A DNA stretch of 64,000 nucleotides from Paraburkholderia silvatlantica (GCF_003096715.1 NZ_QEOL01000027.1:1-64000), one strand, 5' to 3'; positions 25,916 through 34,584 are shown, counted from the stretch's first letter. Program-made: numbers and translations. Notes: generated by a model from the letters alone, not told the origin.

Positions 25916-26851
25916 TTGTCTTTGTTTGCATTGTTCAAATCAGCCGGGCCGACCGGCTTTGGTTACGGGTCGACGGCGGAGCAGATCACCGAGGGACTCT
26001 CGCTCGCAGGCAGATCGATTCTGGTGACGGGCTGCAACTCGGGAATCGGGCGGGAGACGTGTCGAGTGCTCGCCCTGCGGGGCGCCTTGGTGCTAGGCAC
26101 AGCGCGTACAAAGGAGAAGGCCGATGCAGCCTGCACGACGTTTCCCGGCAGGGCAATCGGCTACGCCTGTGAGCTTTCAGAGCCTTTGTCAGTACGAGGG
26201 TGCGTCGCAGCCGTCAAGGCAGACGGCCACCGGCTCGACGCCATCATCTGCAACGCGGGCATCATGATGCTGCCGAAGCTCAAGAAGTCGCACGGCTACG
26301 AGCTGCAATTCTTCACTAACCACATCGGGCACTTCATGCTTGTGACGGGTCTGCTCGAGCAGCTCAAAGACGAGGGCCGGGTAGTGATGCTCAGCAGCGA
26401 GGGGCATCGATACGCGCCCGTCGGGGGCATCGAGTTTGACAACCTCTCGGGCGACAGGGGGTACCAGCCATTGGCGGCTTACGGCCAGTCGAAATTCGCT
26501 AATCTGCTCTTCGCCAAAGAGCTGCAGCGTCGCTTCACCGGTACAGGGAAGACCGCCTACGCAGTACACCCCGGCGTCGTTGCCACCAACCTCGCCCGCA
26601 ACCTGGGACCGGTGCTCAGGCGGGTGTTGGCGGCCATCGGCCCGCTTTTTCTCAAGTCAGTCGGAGAGGGCGCCGCGACCGCGGTTTTCGCGGCGGTCAG
26701 CGCGAAGGCACTCCCCTTGGCGGGTAGCTACCTTTCTGACTCGAACGAGGACAAGCCCCGCGCCGATGCAGAAGACGCCGCGCTCGCCATGCGACTGTGG
26801 GCCGAATCAGAGGAAATCGTTCAGGTGCTCAACGATGAAGTCTCGTCCTAG
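25916..26851 (+). CDS. SDR-family oxidoreductase (retinol-dehydrogenase/WWOX-like extended type)
   Basis: 311 residues starting with TTG at 25916, accepted because AAAAGGAGA lies 7-8 bases ahead and there is no ATG nearby. The motifs are LVTGCNSGIGRE near 35-46, ICNAGIMM near 117-124, the catalytic serine in VVMLSSEGHR and the catalytic YGQSK near 186-190. The longer C-terminus and HIGHFMLVTGLLEQL are as in the retinol dehydrogenase-like group. Substrate unknown. It is divergent from the LysR gene at 25578, the usual pairing of a regulator with its target. Confidence 0.88.
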   Translation: MSLFALFKSAGPTGFGYGSTAEQITEGLSLAGRSILVTGCNSGIGRETCRVLALRGALVLGTARTKEKADAACTTFPGRAIGYACELSEPLSVRGCVAAVKADGHRLDAIICNAGIMMLPKLKKSHGYELQFFTNHIGHFMLVTGLLEQLKDEGRVVMLSSEGHRYAPVGGIEFDNLSGDRGYQPLAAYGQSKFANLLFAKELQRRFTGTGKTAYAVHPGVVATNLARNLGPVLRRVLAAIGPLFLKSVGEGAATAVFAAVSAKALPLAGSYLSDSNEDKPRADAEDAALAMRLWAESEEIVQVLNDEVSS

Positions 26852-27054
26852 GGTAACGCACTGCCACCGATGCGCGGGTAAGCCTGGTGATTAGAGGCAT
26901 TGAAATGAGCCGGGAAGCAGTTCTACACGAGCGGAATGGTTAGCTGGGCGGGAGCATCACGACAGTCCGCTTTGATGTGTGCAACGGACTTTCTCGTGCA
27001 TCTCACGAAGTTCCGCTCAGGGTCGGGTAGCGCCCATTGCAGAAGTGCAGACTG

Positions 27055-27080
27055 AATCTCCCTTCATCTGAAAGGAGATT
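27055..27080 (+). promoter_or_regulatory. Leader hairpin that covers the ribosome binding site, module C
   Basis: The same as module A base for base: AATCTCC (27055-27061) pairs with GGAGATT (27074-27080), with the ATG at 27084. Confidence 0.65.
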
Positions 27081-27083
27081 GTC

Positions 27084-27702
27084 ATGAGCGCATCAACCTA
27101 CACAGGCCCGTCGCGGGTACCTTGGAACAAGGGAAGATTGACGGGACAGAAGCTCCCGCTCAAGCTTAAGGAGATCTGGGCGATCCGCGTGCGCTTGCAG
27201 CTTTCGTCCCAGGTTCGGGATCTGGCAATGTTCAACCTCGCCATCGATAGCAAGCTTCGGGTGTGTGATTTGACCAAGCTTCGCGTACGCGACGTTTGTC
27301 ATGGGGAGCATGTCGCCAGCCGCGCGACGATCATGCAGCAAAAGACTCAACGGCCGGTGCAATTCGATATCACCGAGCAGACGCGAAACAGCGTGGATAA
27401 CGTCTGCCGGGCTGCATTCGGCCGACTGCCTGTTCAAAAGCAGGATTCACGGCTCTCCCCACCTGTCGACACGACAATACTCCCGGCTGGTGCATCGATG
27501 GGTCGCGTCAATCGGCCTTGACGACACTGCCTACGGTACGCACACGATGCGCCGAACCAAGGCGTCATTGAATTATCGCCGCACGAAGAACCTCAGGGCT
27601 GTCCAACTGTTGCCTGGCCACACGAAGCTCGAAAGCACTGTCCGATACCTCGGCATTGAGGTCGATGACTCGCTTGAAATGGCTGAACAGACAGAGGTGT
27701 AG
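27084..27702 (+). pseudogene. Small tyrosine recombinase, copy C, frameshifted
   Basis: 619 bp against 627 in copies A and B. Alignment with copy A shows an 8-bp deletion at about 27396, within the codons for SVEVWIRHAG, which throws the second half out of frame. The first frame keeps Arg59 and Lys87. The shifted frame after the deletion still encodes GTHTMRR, LLPGHTK and VRYLGI, so all catalytic residues survive in the DNA. The start, leader hairpin and trailing hairpin are intact, which points to a recent loss. Confidence 0.9.
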
Positions 27703-27717
27703 GGGGTACGGCTTCAT

Positions 27718-27745
27718 GCCGGTCAGCAAGTGGTCGCTGACCGGC
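27718..27745 (+). terminator. Trailing hairpin of module C
   Basis: GCCGGTCAGC (27718-27727) and GCTGACCGGC (27736-27745), identical to module A including the loop. Confidence 0.55.
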
Positions 27746-27847
27746 TAGGAACGGCCTCTTACATTCAACAGATCAAGGGCCGGCACTCACCCCAAAGCGG
27801 CCGCTTGATATTGCAGCATTTAACGAGCTGTCAGTTGGCGGCAGGTC

Positions 27848-28291
27848 TTAGACCTGGCGGCTGGGTTTTCCTGATATCGACGAAGTGACATCTCGGGCGA
27901 TTTCGGCCAGGCGCTTCTTTCCAAAAATTCGAAGCATCGTCGTCTCCGCGGAACTCAATGCCTTATTGATGTGGCGATTCACCGCGGCCTCTACCGGGCA
28001 TGCCGGATTGTCATCAGCGGAGCCAAGTGCGAAAAGCGCAGTGTGTCCAATCGCCACGTAGACATCCTTTACCGTGAAGTCCTCAAGGTCTCGCGCAAGC
28101 TCCCACCCGCCCCCTCGTCCGCCCGTGGATTGGACGTAGCCTGTGTCGCGCAGCGCCGCCATCGTTCTTCGAACTACAACCGGGTTGGTGTGCAGCATCA
28201 GTGCAATGTTCTCAGACGTGGTTGAACCACCGCGTAGATGCATGTGCACCAGAACGTGCAGGAGTCGGGCCAATCGGGTGTCGAATCGCAT
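27848..28291 (-). CDS. Rrf2-family transcriptional regulator
   Basis: 147 residues. The winged helix-turn-helix is clear: TTSENIALMLHTNPVVVRRTMAALRDTGYVQSTGGRGGGWELAR (about residues 23-67), with the wing glycines typical of Rrf2. Only one cysteine (in NPACPVEAA) is present, so it cannot bind a three-cysteine Fe-S cluster as IscR does; it belongs with YwnA-like Rrf2 proteins that sense by a single thiol or other means. It is divergent from the epoxide hydrolase gene (84 bp) and is its probable repressor. Confidence 0.9.
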   Translation of the reverse strand: MRFDTRLARLLHVLVHMHLRGGSTTSENIALMLHTNPVVVRRTMAALRDTGYVQSTGGRGGGWELARDLEDFTVKDVYVAIGHTALFALGSADDNPACPVEAAVNRHINKALSSAETTMLRIFGKKRLAEIARDVTSSISGKPSRQV

Positions 28292-28375
28292 GAAATCAGA
28301 ACTATTGAGTTTCCGTAACGTTTGATGTTACTCTAATGCAATAAGTGCTGTAAACGACCATAATACCGAGCCACC

Positions 28376-29350
28376 ATGAGCGCCTACCGTCAGAACTTTA
28401 TTGAAGCTAATGGCATCCGACTACATGTCGCGGAGCAAGGCAAGGGGCCCTTGGTGCTGCTTTGCCATGGGTTTCCAGAGACATCGCATGCCTGGCGGTA
28501 TCAACTCGCAGCACTGGCGCAAGCCGGTTTTCACGCTGTCGCGCCAGACTTGCGCGGATATGGGTTGAGCGACTGCCCCGAAGGTATCGGGCAATACACG
28601 ACGCTTGACGTTGTCGGCGATCTTGTTGCGCTCGTTGGCGTACTCGGCGAAAGCGAAGGAGTCATCGTCGGAAACGATTGGGGTGCGACTATTGCGTGGC
28701 AGGCGGCAATGCTTCGGCCCGACCGATTTCGGGGTGTCGTGGCGCTCGGCGTTCCGATGATGGGCCGAGCGCCACTTGCGCCAAGTCGCCTCTTTCCGCA
28801 GAACGACCAGGCGTGGTTTTACACCCATTACTTCTCCAAACCTGGACTCGCCGAAAGCGAGCTAAAGCGTGACGTTGCAGCGACCCTGCGCAAGATTTAT
28901 TTTTCGGCCTCGGGCGATGTCGGCGTTCGAGACGCTAGCACCCCGAACCCGTTTGGACTGGTGCCTCGGGACAAGCAATATCTCGATGCCCTCGGTGATT
29001 TCCCGTCGTTGCCGAATTGGCTTGGTTCCGTCGATCTGGAAGCGTTCGTGCGCGCCTTCAATGTCTCTGGCTTTCGAGGCGGCCTGAACTACTATCGGAA
29101 CCTCGACAGAAATTGGGAAATGCAAGCCGCGTTTGAGGGGCTTCGAATCGAAGTGCCTGCCCTTTACCTAGTCGGCGAAAGAGACACAGGGCTCGCTATG
29201 CCCGGCATGCGTGAAATCATCGAGGCCATGCCCAAAATCGTGCCAAATCTGCGTAAGTCTGATGTGGTACCGAGGGCAGGCCACTGGTTGCCCCAAGAAG
29301 CACCGGGCGTCGTCAACGCAGCGTTAGTCGAATTTCTCCGGGAGCTTTGA
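28376..29350 (+). CDS. Alpha/beta hydrolase, soluble epoxide hydrolase type
   Basis: 324 residues. The oxyanion motif HGFPETSHAWRYQ is near residues 31-43. The nucleophile is an aspartate, D101 in GNDWGATIAW, as in epoxide hydrolases and haloalkane dehalogenases rather than esterases. The late histidine is in PRAGHWLPQEAP near 302. The lid region contains FYTHYFSKPG and GGLNYYRNLDRNW, which supply the epoxide-activating tyrosines. It would hydrolyse an epoxide to a diol in the cytoplasm. Its divergent partner, the Rrf2 regulator, probably controls it. Confidence 0.88.
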   Translation: MSAYRQNFIEANGIRLHVAEQGKGPLVLLCHGFPETSHAWRYQLAALAQAGFHAVAPDLRGYGLSDCPEGIGQYTTLDVVGDLVALVGVLGESEGVIVGNDWGATIAWQAAMLRPDRFRGVVALGVPMMGRAPLAPSRLFPQNDQAWFYTHYFSKPGLAESELKRDVAATLRKIYFSASGDVGVRDASTPNPFGLVPRDKQYLDALGDFPSLPNWLGSVDLEAFVRAFNVSGFRGGLNYYRNLDRNWEMQAAFEGLRIEVPALYLVGERDTGLAMPGMREIIEAMPKIVPNLRKSDVVPRAGHWLPQEAPGVVNAALVEFLREL

Positions 29351-29423
29351 CGCCATCGACCATCGCTGTCCCTTCCTGGCTCGTCACCGGACATTGCCAC
29401 GTCAGCACCAAGGGACTGCTACG

Positions 29424-30953
29424 GGTCGAGCTTGTGTGAAAACACGCTGATCGCCTAGACTGGATTAACTCATTCAGCATGGGTGACCGGATGAAGCGAT
29501 TCATAGAAGGTGAAGATCGCAAGCAGGTGACGCTGCTTCCAGAGTGCCTGGATGACTTCGTTGCCGAGGACAATCCAGTCAGGATTATCGAGGCGTTCGT
29601 TGAAGAGCTTGACCTGGCATCACTGGGCTTCGATGGCGCGATGCCGTCGACTACAGGTCGCCCGTCCTATCATCCGGGCGTGCTGCTGAAGATCTATATC
29701 TACGGCTACCTGAACCGGGTCCAGTCGAGCCGGCGCCTGGAACGTGAATGCCAGCGCAACGTTGAATTGATGTGGCTCACGGGCCGTTTGGCGCCGGATT
29801 TCAAGACCATAGTTGACTTCCGTCGTGACAACGGTACCGGCATCCGCAACGTATGCCGGCGCTTCGTCGTCTTATGCCGTGAACTGAAGCTGTTCTCGCA
29901 AGCGCTTGTTGCAATCGACGGCAGCAAGTTCAAGGCCGTCAACACTCGCGATCGTAACTTCACAGAAGGTAAGGTCGAAAAGCGCCAGAAGCAGATCGAG
30001 GAGAGCATCCAGCGGTATTTGAACGCGCTGGAGACTGCCGATCGTACGCAACCCGCTGAGCTGGAAGCGAAGACGACCCGATTGCAAGACAAGATTGCGC
30101 GCTTGCGCGAGCAGATGCGAAACCTCGATCAGATCACGCAGCAACTCAAGACACAGCCTGATGGCCAACTCTCGATGACTGATCCCGACGCACGCTCCAT
30201 GGCGACGAGCGGTAAAGGATCGGGAATGGTCGGCTACAACGTGCAGGTGGCCGTTGACGCCAAACATCACCTCATCGTTGCTCACGAGGTCACAAACTCT
30301 GGCAGTGACCGGGCGCAGCTTAGCCCCATGGCAAAAGCCGCGCGACGCAATGGGCAAAAGCAGACTGCGCGCAGTCGCCGATCGTGGCTACTACAGTGGG
30401 CCTCAGATCAAGGAGTGCGCCGATGCGGGGGTTGCAGTCATGCTGCCAAAGCCGACAACGTCGGGAGCGAAACACCACGGCCGATTCGACAAGGCAGACT
30501 TCATCTACATTGCGCGGGACGACGAATACCAATGTCCAGCTGGGGAGCGGGCAATTTACCGTTACACCAGCGAGGAACACGGGATGCAGCTGCACCGATA
30601 CTGGAGCAGCGCCTGTCCGCAATGCAAAATAAAGTCACAGTGCACGCCCAGCGGCCAACGACGGATAAGTCGATGGGAGCATGAGTCGGTGCTGGACGCA
30701 GTTCAACGTCGACTGGACAAGACGCCTGATGCGATGACAGTGCGCAGGCGAACCGTCGAACATGTCTTCGGGACGTTCAAGCATTGGATGGGCTACACGC
30801 ACTTCCTGATGCGCAGGTTGCCCAACGTAGGTACCGAGATGAGTTTGAACGTACTCGCCTACAATCTCACTCGAGTGCTGAAAATCCTGGGCTTCGGCAA
30901 GACGATGAAGGCAATGCGGCTGGTGGGTGCATGAGCACCCCGTAGGTCCTGAA
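29424..30953 (+). mobile_element. IS1182-family insertion sequence, copy 2 (frameshifted, right end lost)
   Basis: The left end, GGTCGAGCTTGTGTGAAAAC at 29424, aligns with the left repeat of copy 1, and the transposases are alike throughout. The matching right repeat is missing because the IS2-like element begins at 30954, only 19 bp past the transposase stop. Confidence 0.75.
29491..30934 (+). pseudogene. IS1182-family transposase with -1 frameshift
   Basis: Colinear with the copy at 8461. The first frame (MKRFIEGEDRKQVTLLPECL, from an ATG at 29491, or 29479 with three more codons) runs to SPMAKAAR. One base is then missing at about 30344: a codon in the AARDAMGK block has lost a C. The second frame resumes with GKSRLRAVADRGYYSGPQIKECADAG and continues to RRTVEHVFGTFKHWMG and the C-terminus. 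There is no slippery heptamer at the junction, so this is decay rather than programmed frameshifting. Confidence 0.88.
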
Positions 30954-31011
30954 TGGAGCGGCCCCATGTATCTGAGGACACGAGGACTCTCATAAAATAA
31001 GGGATAGTCTT

Positions 31012-31413
31012 GTGCCTATCAGTAAGCCTAGTCATTACGTGGAACCCATCGAAATTCTGACCGAGCCGGAGCGCCGTCGTCGGCGCACGGCGCAGGAAAA
31101 AATCGCCATCGTGCAGGAGACGCTGGCGCCCGGCGCCTCGGTGTCAGCCGTAGCCCGGCGGCACGGCGTGAACCCGAACCAAGTATTCGGCTGGCGCAAG
31201 CAATACCAGGAGGGCAGTCTGGCTGCGGTAAAAGCGGGAGAAACCGTAGTGCCCGCATCGGAGTTGGCCGCAGCCATCAAGGAAATCAAGGAGCTGCAAC
31301 GGCTGCTCGGGAAAAAGACAATGGAAGTCGAAATCCTGAAGGAAGCCGTGGAATGGGGCCGTTCAAAAAACCTGATTGCGCGCTCGCCCTTGCTGCCGGG
31401 GGACGACCATTGA
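31012..31413 (+). CDS. IS2-like transposase OrfA
   Basis: 133 residues. The helix-turn-helix region is RRTAQEKIAIVQETLAPGASVSAVARRHGVNPNQVFGWRKQYQEG. A leucine-rich coiled coil (IKEIKELQRLLGKKTMEVEILKEAVEW) follows, as in IS2 OrfA, which binds the ends and, when fused to OrfB by frameshifting, forms the active transposase. Starts with GTG (TTGTGCCTATC) at 31012. Confidence 0.88.
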   Translation: MPISKPSHYVEPIEILTEPERRRRRTAQEKIAIVQETLAPGASVSAVARRHGVNPNQVFGWRKQYQEGSLAAVKAGETVVPASELAAAIKEIKELQRLLGKKTMEVEILKEAVEWGRSKNLIARSPLLPGDDH

Positions 31414-32246
31414 AAACGGTCTGCGAAGTTCTCGGTGTGGCGCGCTCTGTTGTGGCGGTGAAGCTGGCTCGTTCGTCCGACTGGCAAGACGGCCGCAGTG
31501 CCAAGCCAACCGACGACACGGAACTGGTCGAGGAAATCCATGCCCACGTGGCGCACCTGCCGACCTACGGCTACCGGCGCATCTGGGCGCTGCTGCGCCG
31601 CAGTCGCGAAATGGTCGGCGCACCGTGCATTAACCACAAGCGCGTGTATCGGGTCATGCGTGAGCACCATTTGTTGCTGCGTCGTCCCGGCGTGCGGCGA
31701 GACAAGCGGCGGCACGACGGTCGCGTGGCCGTGGACAGGAGCAATACCCGCTGGTGCTCCGACGGCTTCGAGTTCCGATGCGACGATGGCACGCCGCTGC
31801 GCGTGACGTTCGCGCTGGATTGCTGCGCCCGGGAAGCGATTAGCTGGGCTGCTACAACCGGCGGGCATAGCGGCGACGTGGTGCGCGACGTGATGCTGGC
31901 CGCCGTCGAGCAGCGCTTCGGCACCACGCAGACGGCGCAGCCCATCGAATGGCTGACGGACAACGGCTCGGCCTACACCGACCATCGCACGCGAAGCTTC
32001 GCGCGCGAGCTGGGCCTGGAGCCGCTGACCACGCCCGTACGTTCGCCGCAGAGCAATGGCATGGCTGAGTCGTTCGTGAAGACCATGAAGCACAATTACG
32101 TCGCCTATATGGACAAGCCCGACGCGCCAACGGCGCTCTCGCGTCTGGCCATTGCGTTTGAACATTACAATGAGCGCCACCCGCACAAAGCCCTCAAATA
32201 CCGCTCGCCTCGCGAGTTCAGGCGAGCAGCGGCGTCATCAATCTAA
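31353..32246 (+). CDS. IS2-like transposase OrfB (integrase core)
   Basis: 297 residues in the -1 frame relative to OrfA, normally made as an OrfAB fusion. The HTH_21 region (VAHLPTYGYRRIWALLRR) is followed by the retroviral-type catalytic core. It has W-CSDGFEFRCDDGTPLRVTFALDCC for the first Asp, WLTDNGSAYTDHRT for the second Asp and PQSNGMAESFVKTMK for the Glu. It ends HYNERHPHKALKYRSPREF, as in intact members. The D-D-E triad is complete. Confidence 0.88.
   Translation: MGPFKKPDCALALAAGGRPLKTVCEVLGVARSVVAVKLARSSDWQDGRSAKPTDDTELVEEIHAHVAHLPTYGYRRIWALLRRSREMVGAPCINHKRVYRVMREHHLLLRRPGVRRDKRRHDGRVAVDRSNTRWCSDGFEFRCDDGTPLRVTFALDCCAREAISWAATTGGHSGDVVRDVMLAAVEQRFGTTQTAQPIEWLTDNGSAYTDHRTRSFARELGLEPLTTPVRSPQSNGMAESFVKTMKHNYVAYMDKPDAPTALSRLAIAFEHYNERHPHKALKYRSPREFRRAAASSI
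31365..31371 (+). promoter_or_regulatory. Programmed -1 frameshift site (A AAA AAC)
   Basis: In the OrfA frame the codons read TCA AAA AAC, giving the heptamer A AAA AAC at the point where OrfA and OrfB overlap. A -1 slip here enters the OrfB frame, as known for many IS3-family elements. Confidence 0.8.
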
Positions 32247-32564
32247 CGGTGTCCAAGTGTCCTGAGTTACAGGGGCAACTCCAGCCAATGCGCTCCCCTC
32301 ATTAAGAGGCTCGGCCCGTCCGTTCGCCGGCAGGTTCGAGTCCTCTCACCCCGACGACAATCTAAGGCTCGTAAGTAACTGACTGAATTGAAAAACCAAG
32401 CCAGTCGCGGACTTATGAGCCTTTGTCTTTTCCCGCATCGTCAATCTATCTCGTCAATTCGAGTGTCAACATGCGTGGATGGACGACATGGCGACACTGC
32501 CACCTGGACCGAAACCGACGCCCCCATGAGAATCCCTAATTTGGCTAAGGGCACACGAATTGAT

Positions 32565-33182
32565 CTATCTGGCGCTGGTATGCCATACCCACGCTCTGTG
32601 CTGCCGATCTGAGTCCTGCCAGGCAGCGATTTCTGCTTCGTGACAAAGTGTGCTCGCGATGTCATCAAGGCCGGCGAGAAGCGCATCGCGTTTGAGCTGA
32701 TCTATGTCGAAGTGAAATTTTTGCCCTGCCGCGGTGGCAACAATCTGCGATCTGAGGTCGATAGCGATGGCGCGTCCACCATCAGTCTCGTCGACGAGAG
32801 TAGCGATCTCGTCAGTACCCAGCCTGACCGGTAGCAGGCCGTTCTGCAGGCAATTGTTGTAGAAGATATCGCCGAAACTACCCGCTATCACACAACGGAT
32901 ACCTAGCGATTCGAGCGCCCAGACTGCGCCCTCGCGCGATGAGCCACAACCGAAATTCTCACCAGCGATCAGGACAGGCGCCGCGTGGTTTTGCGGATCG
33001 TTAAATACGCAATCGCTTCGAAGTTCACCGTTGGCATCGTAGCGCAGTACCTCGAACGCGTAGCGGCCCAGCGCCTCACGTGGCGTGTTCATTAGCCTCT
33101 CGATGCGAATGATCACGTCAGTGTCGATGTTCGGGCGCTGGAACACGACGGCCCGACCGTGAACGGCGGAAAACGGCTTCAT
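32565..33182 (-). CDS. LeuD-type hydratase small subunit (isopropylmalate/dimethylmaleate/citraconate hydratase family)
   Basis: 205 residues. The aconitase small-subunit swivel domain is shown by RPNIDTDVIIRIERLMN and the substrate-contact loop GENFGCGSSREGAVWALESLGIRCVIAGSFGDIFYNN (about 72-108). It starts 1 bp after the LeuC-type gene's stop, so the two are translated together and form one enzyme. Biosynthetic leuC/leuD normally travel with leuB. Here there is no leuB, and racemase-fold proteins, a ligase and a lyase surround it, so a catabolic hydratase of a maleate-like acid is more likely. Confidence 0.88.
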   Translation of the reverse strand: MKPFSAVHGRAVVFQRPNIDTDVIIRIERLMNTPREALGRYAFEVLRYDANGELRSDCVFNDPQNHAAPVLIAGENFGCGSSREGAVWALESLGIRCVIAGSFGDIFYNNCLQNGLLPVRLGTDEIATLVDETDGGRAIAIDLRSQIVATAAGQKFHFDIDQLKRDALLAGLDDIASTLCHEAEIAAWQDSDRQHRAWVWHTSAR

Positions 33183-33183
33183 A

Positions 33184-34584
33184 TCAGATCACCTCCCGCG
33201 GGTCAACGATTTTTCCGGCAAGTGCAGCAGCCGCCGCGCTCGCGGGACTTGCCAGATGTGTGCGCACACCTGGCCCCTGACGCCCCACAAAATTTCGGTT
33301 GGAGGTCGAGACGACGCGTTCGCCTGGCTTCGCTCGTTCGCCGTTAGCGGCCACACACATGCTGCAGCCGGGTTCACGCCATTCGAAACCAGCGCTCCGA
33401 AATATGTCATCGAGACCTTCGTGCTCCGCATCCCGCTTGACCTGCTCAGACCCCGGTACCACCCACGCGCGCACGTTAGCCGCAACCCGCTTGCCGTCGA
33501 CAAGGCGTGCAGCTTCGCGCAAATCAGTCAGACGCGCATTGGTGCATGCGCCAATGAATACGCGATCAACCGGCGTGCCGAGGAGCGTGGCGCCAGGCCG
33601 TAATGCCATGTAACGTAACGCGGCCTCCACGTCATCTCGCGCATCACCGGGATCGAACTCATCGAGTGACGGAATCTGCTGGTTGATCTCGATGACCTGT
33701 TCGGGACTTGTGCCCCAGGTCATCATCGGACCGATCGAATCCACGTCGACGACATGAATAGCGTCGAACACTGCGTCGGCATCGCCGACTTCCTGTTGCC
33801 ATTGAGCGAGCGCCTCGGACCATCGGGACGCGGCCGGCGAGAACGGCTTGCCCTGCAAGTACGCAAAGGTCTTATTGTCCGGGGCTATCATTCCGATCTT
33901 TGCACCCAATTCAATCGAAAGATTGCACAGCGTCATGCGGGACTCCACGCTGAGCGCGCTGACCACGGGTCCGCTGTATTCCACCGCGTAACCTGTTCCG
34001 GCGCGTGTGCCCAGCAGACCTATCAGAAAGAGACCAATATCCTTTGCAAAGACGCCGCCCCCTAACTCACCTCGAATCTGAATGTTCATGGTTCGTGGCT
34101 TGCGCTGCAATAGTGTCTGTGTGGCGAGCGCGTGCGTGATTTCTGAAGAGCCGATACCGAATGCAAGCGCACCGAGTGCCCCGTTCGTGCACGTGTGACT
34201 GTCGCCACAAATCAGCGTCATTCCCGGCTGAACGAGGCCGAGTTCCGGCGCCATGACGTGGACGATACCCTGGCCAGGTTTGCCCAAATCAAAGAACCTG
34301 ATGCCGGCCTCCGCAGTCGCTGCCTTCAGTTGCGCATAGCGAACCGCGCCATCAGGATTCGTTGCCCCAGTCCGGCCCGGAACCGTCGCGACCGCGTGAT
34401 CGGCCGTGGCGAATACCAGTTCCGGATTGCGCACGCGAAAACCCCGGCTCTTGACCTCGTTGAGTGCAATGGCACCCGACAAATCGTGTAGCAGATGGCG
34501 GTCAATATGCAATAACGCCCAGTCATCCGGCAGTTGCGCGACTACATGTCGATTCCAGATTTTCTCAAACAGTGTGAGTCCCAT
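33184..34584 (-). CDS. LeuC-type hydratase large subunit with [4Fe-4S] cluster
   Basis: 466 residues, the usual LeuC length. Cluster ligands are the cysteine in FIGACTNARLTDLRE and the pair in EPGCSMCVAANGE. The substrate-site motifs LHIDRHLLHDLSG and CGDSHTCTNGALGALAFGIGSSE are conserved. The family adds or removes water across a C=C bond of a di- or tricarboxylate: isopropylmalate, citraconate, dimethylmaleate and homoaconitate are known substrates. It is divergent from the racemase-fold genes with a shared 22-bp palindrome between, and co-transcribed with the LeuD-type gene. Confidence 0.88.
   Translation of the reverse strand: MGLTLFEKIWNRHVVAQLPDDWALLHIDRHLLHDLSGAIALNEVKSRGFRVRNPELVFATADHAVATVPGRTGATNPDGAVRYAQLKAATAEAGIRFFDLGKPGQGIVHVMAPELGLVQPGMTLICGDSHTCTNGALGALAFGIGSSEITHALATQTLLQRKPRTMNIQIRGELGGGVFAKDIGLFLIGLLGTRAGTGYAVEYSGPVVSALSVESRMTLCNLSIELGAKIGMIAPDNKTFAYLQGKPFSPAASRWSEALAQWQQEVGDADAVFDAIHVVDVDSIGPMMTWGTSPEQVIEINQQIPSLDEFDPGDARDDVEAALRYMALRPGATLLGTPVDRVFIGACTNARLTDLREAARLVDGKRVAANVRAWVVPGSEQVKRDAEHEGLDDIFRSAGFEWREPGCSMCVAANGERAKPGERVVSTSNRNFVGRQGPGVRTHLASPASAAAAALAGKIVDPREVI

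Larger units (their letters stand above)
27020..27745 (+). repeat. Recombinase module C (copy 3 of 3)
   Basis: GGGTCGGGTAGCGCCCA at 27020-27036 opens the module and the hairpin ending at 27745 closes it. It is much closer to module A than to B, including the whole leader. Confidence 0.8.
30954..32283 (+). mobile_element. IS3-family (IS2-like) insertion sequence, complete
   Basis: 1330 bp, the length of IS2-group elements. The left end TGGAGCGGCCCC at 30954 matches the reverse complement of the right end, TGGAGTTGCCCC, ending at 32283. Further matches (CTGAGGACAC against CTCAGGACAC) extend the repeat. Both reading frames and the frameshift site are intact. The 5-bp flanks (CTGAA and GCCAA) are not duplicates, so the element may have arrived by recombination. 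Confidence 0.85.

Noticed and set aside
20786..27745. Classical integron (intI with attC array)
   Set aside because: The recombinase lacks the IntI-specific insert and the N-terminal domain. Each unit carries its own recombinase gene, and no attC-type R and L boxes were seen.
30330..30360. Programmed frameshift in IS1182 copy 2
   Set aside because: There is no slippery heptamer at the junction and copy 1 reads through this place in one frame; a simple base loss explains it.
32331..32347. CAGGTTCGAGTCCTCTC resembles the T-arm of a tRNA, next to an IS end
   Set aside because: No matching acceptor stem, D-arm or proper anticodon arm could be built upstream, and there is no CCA end. At best a small tRNA fragment used as an integration scar.
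32565..34584. Leucine biosynthesis leuC and leuD
   Set aside because: There is no leuB or leuA nearby. Divergent racemase-fold genes and a shared operator with a C-C lyase point to catabolism. Gene symbols were therefore withheld.
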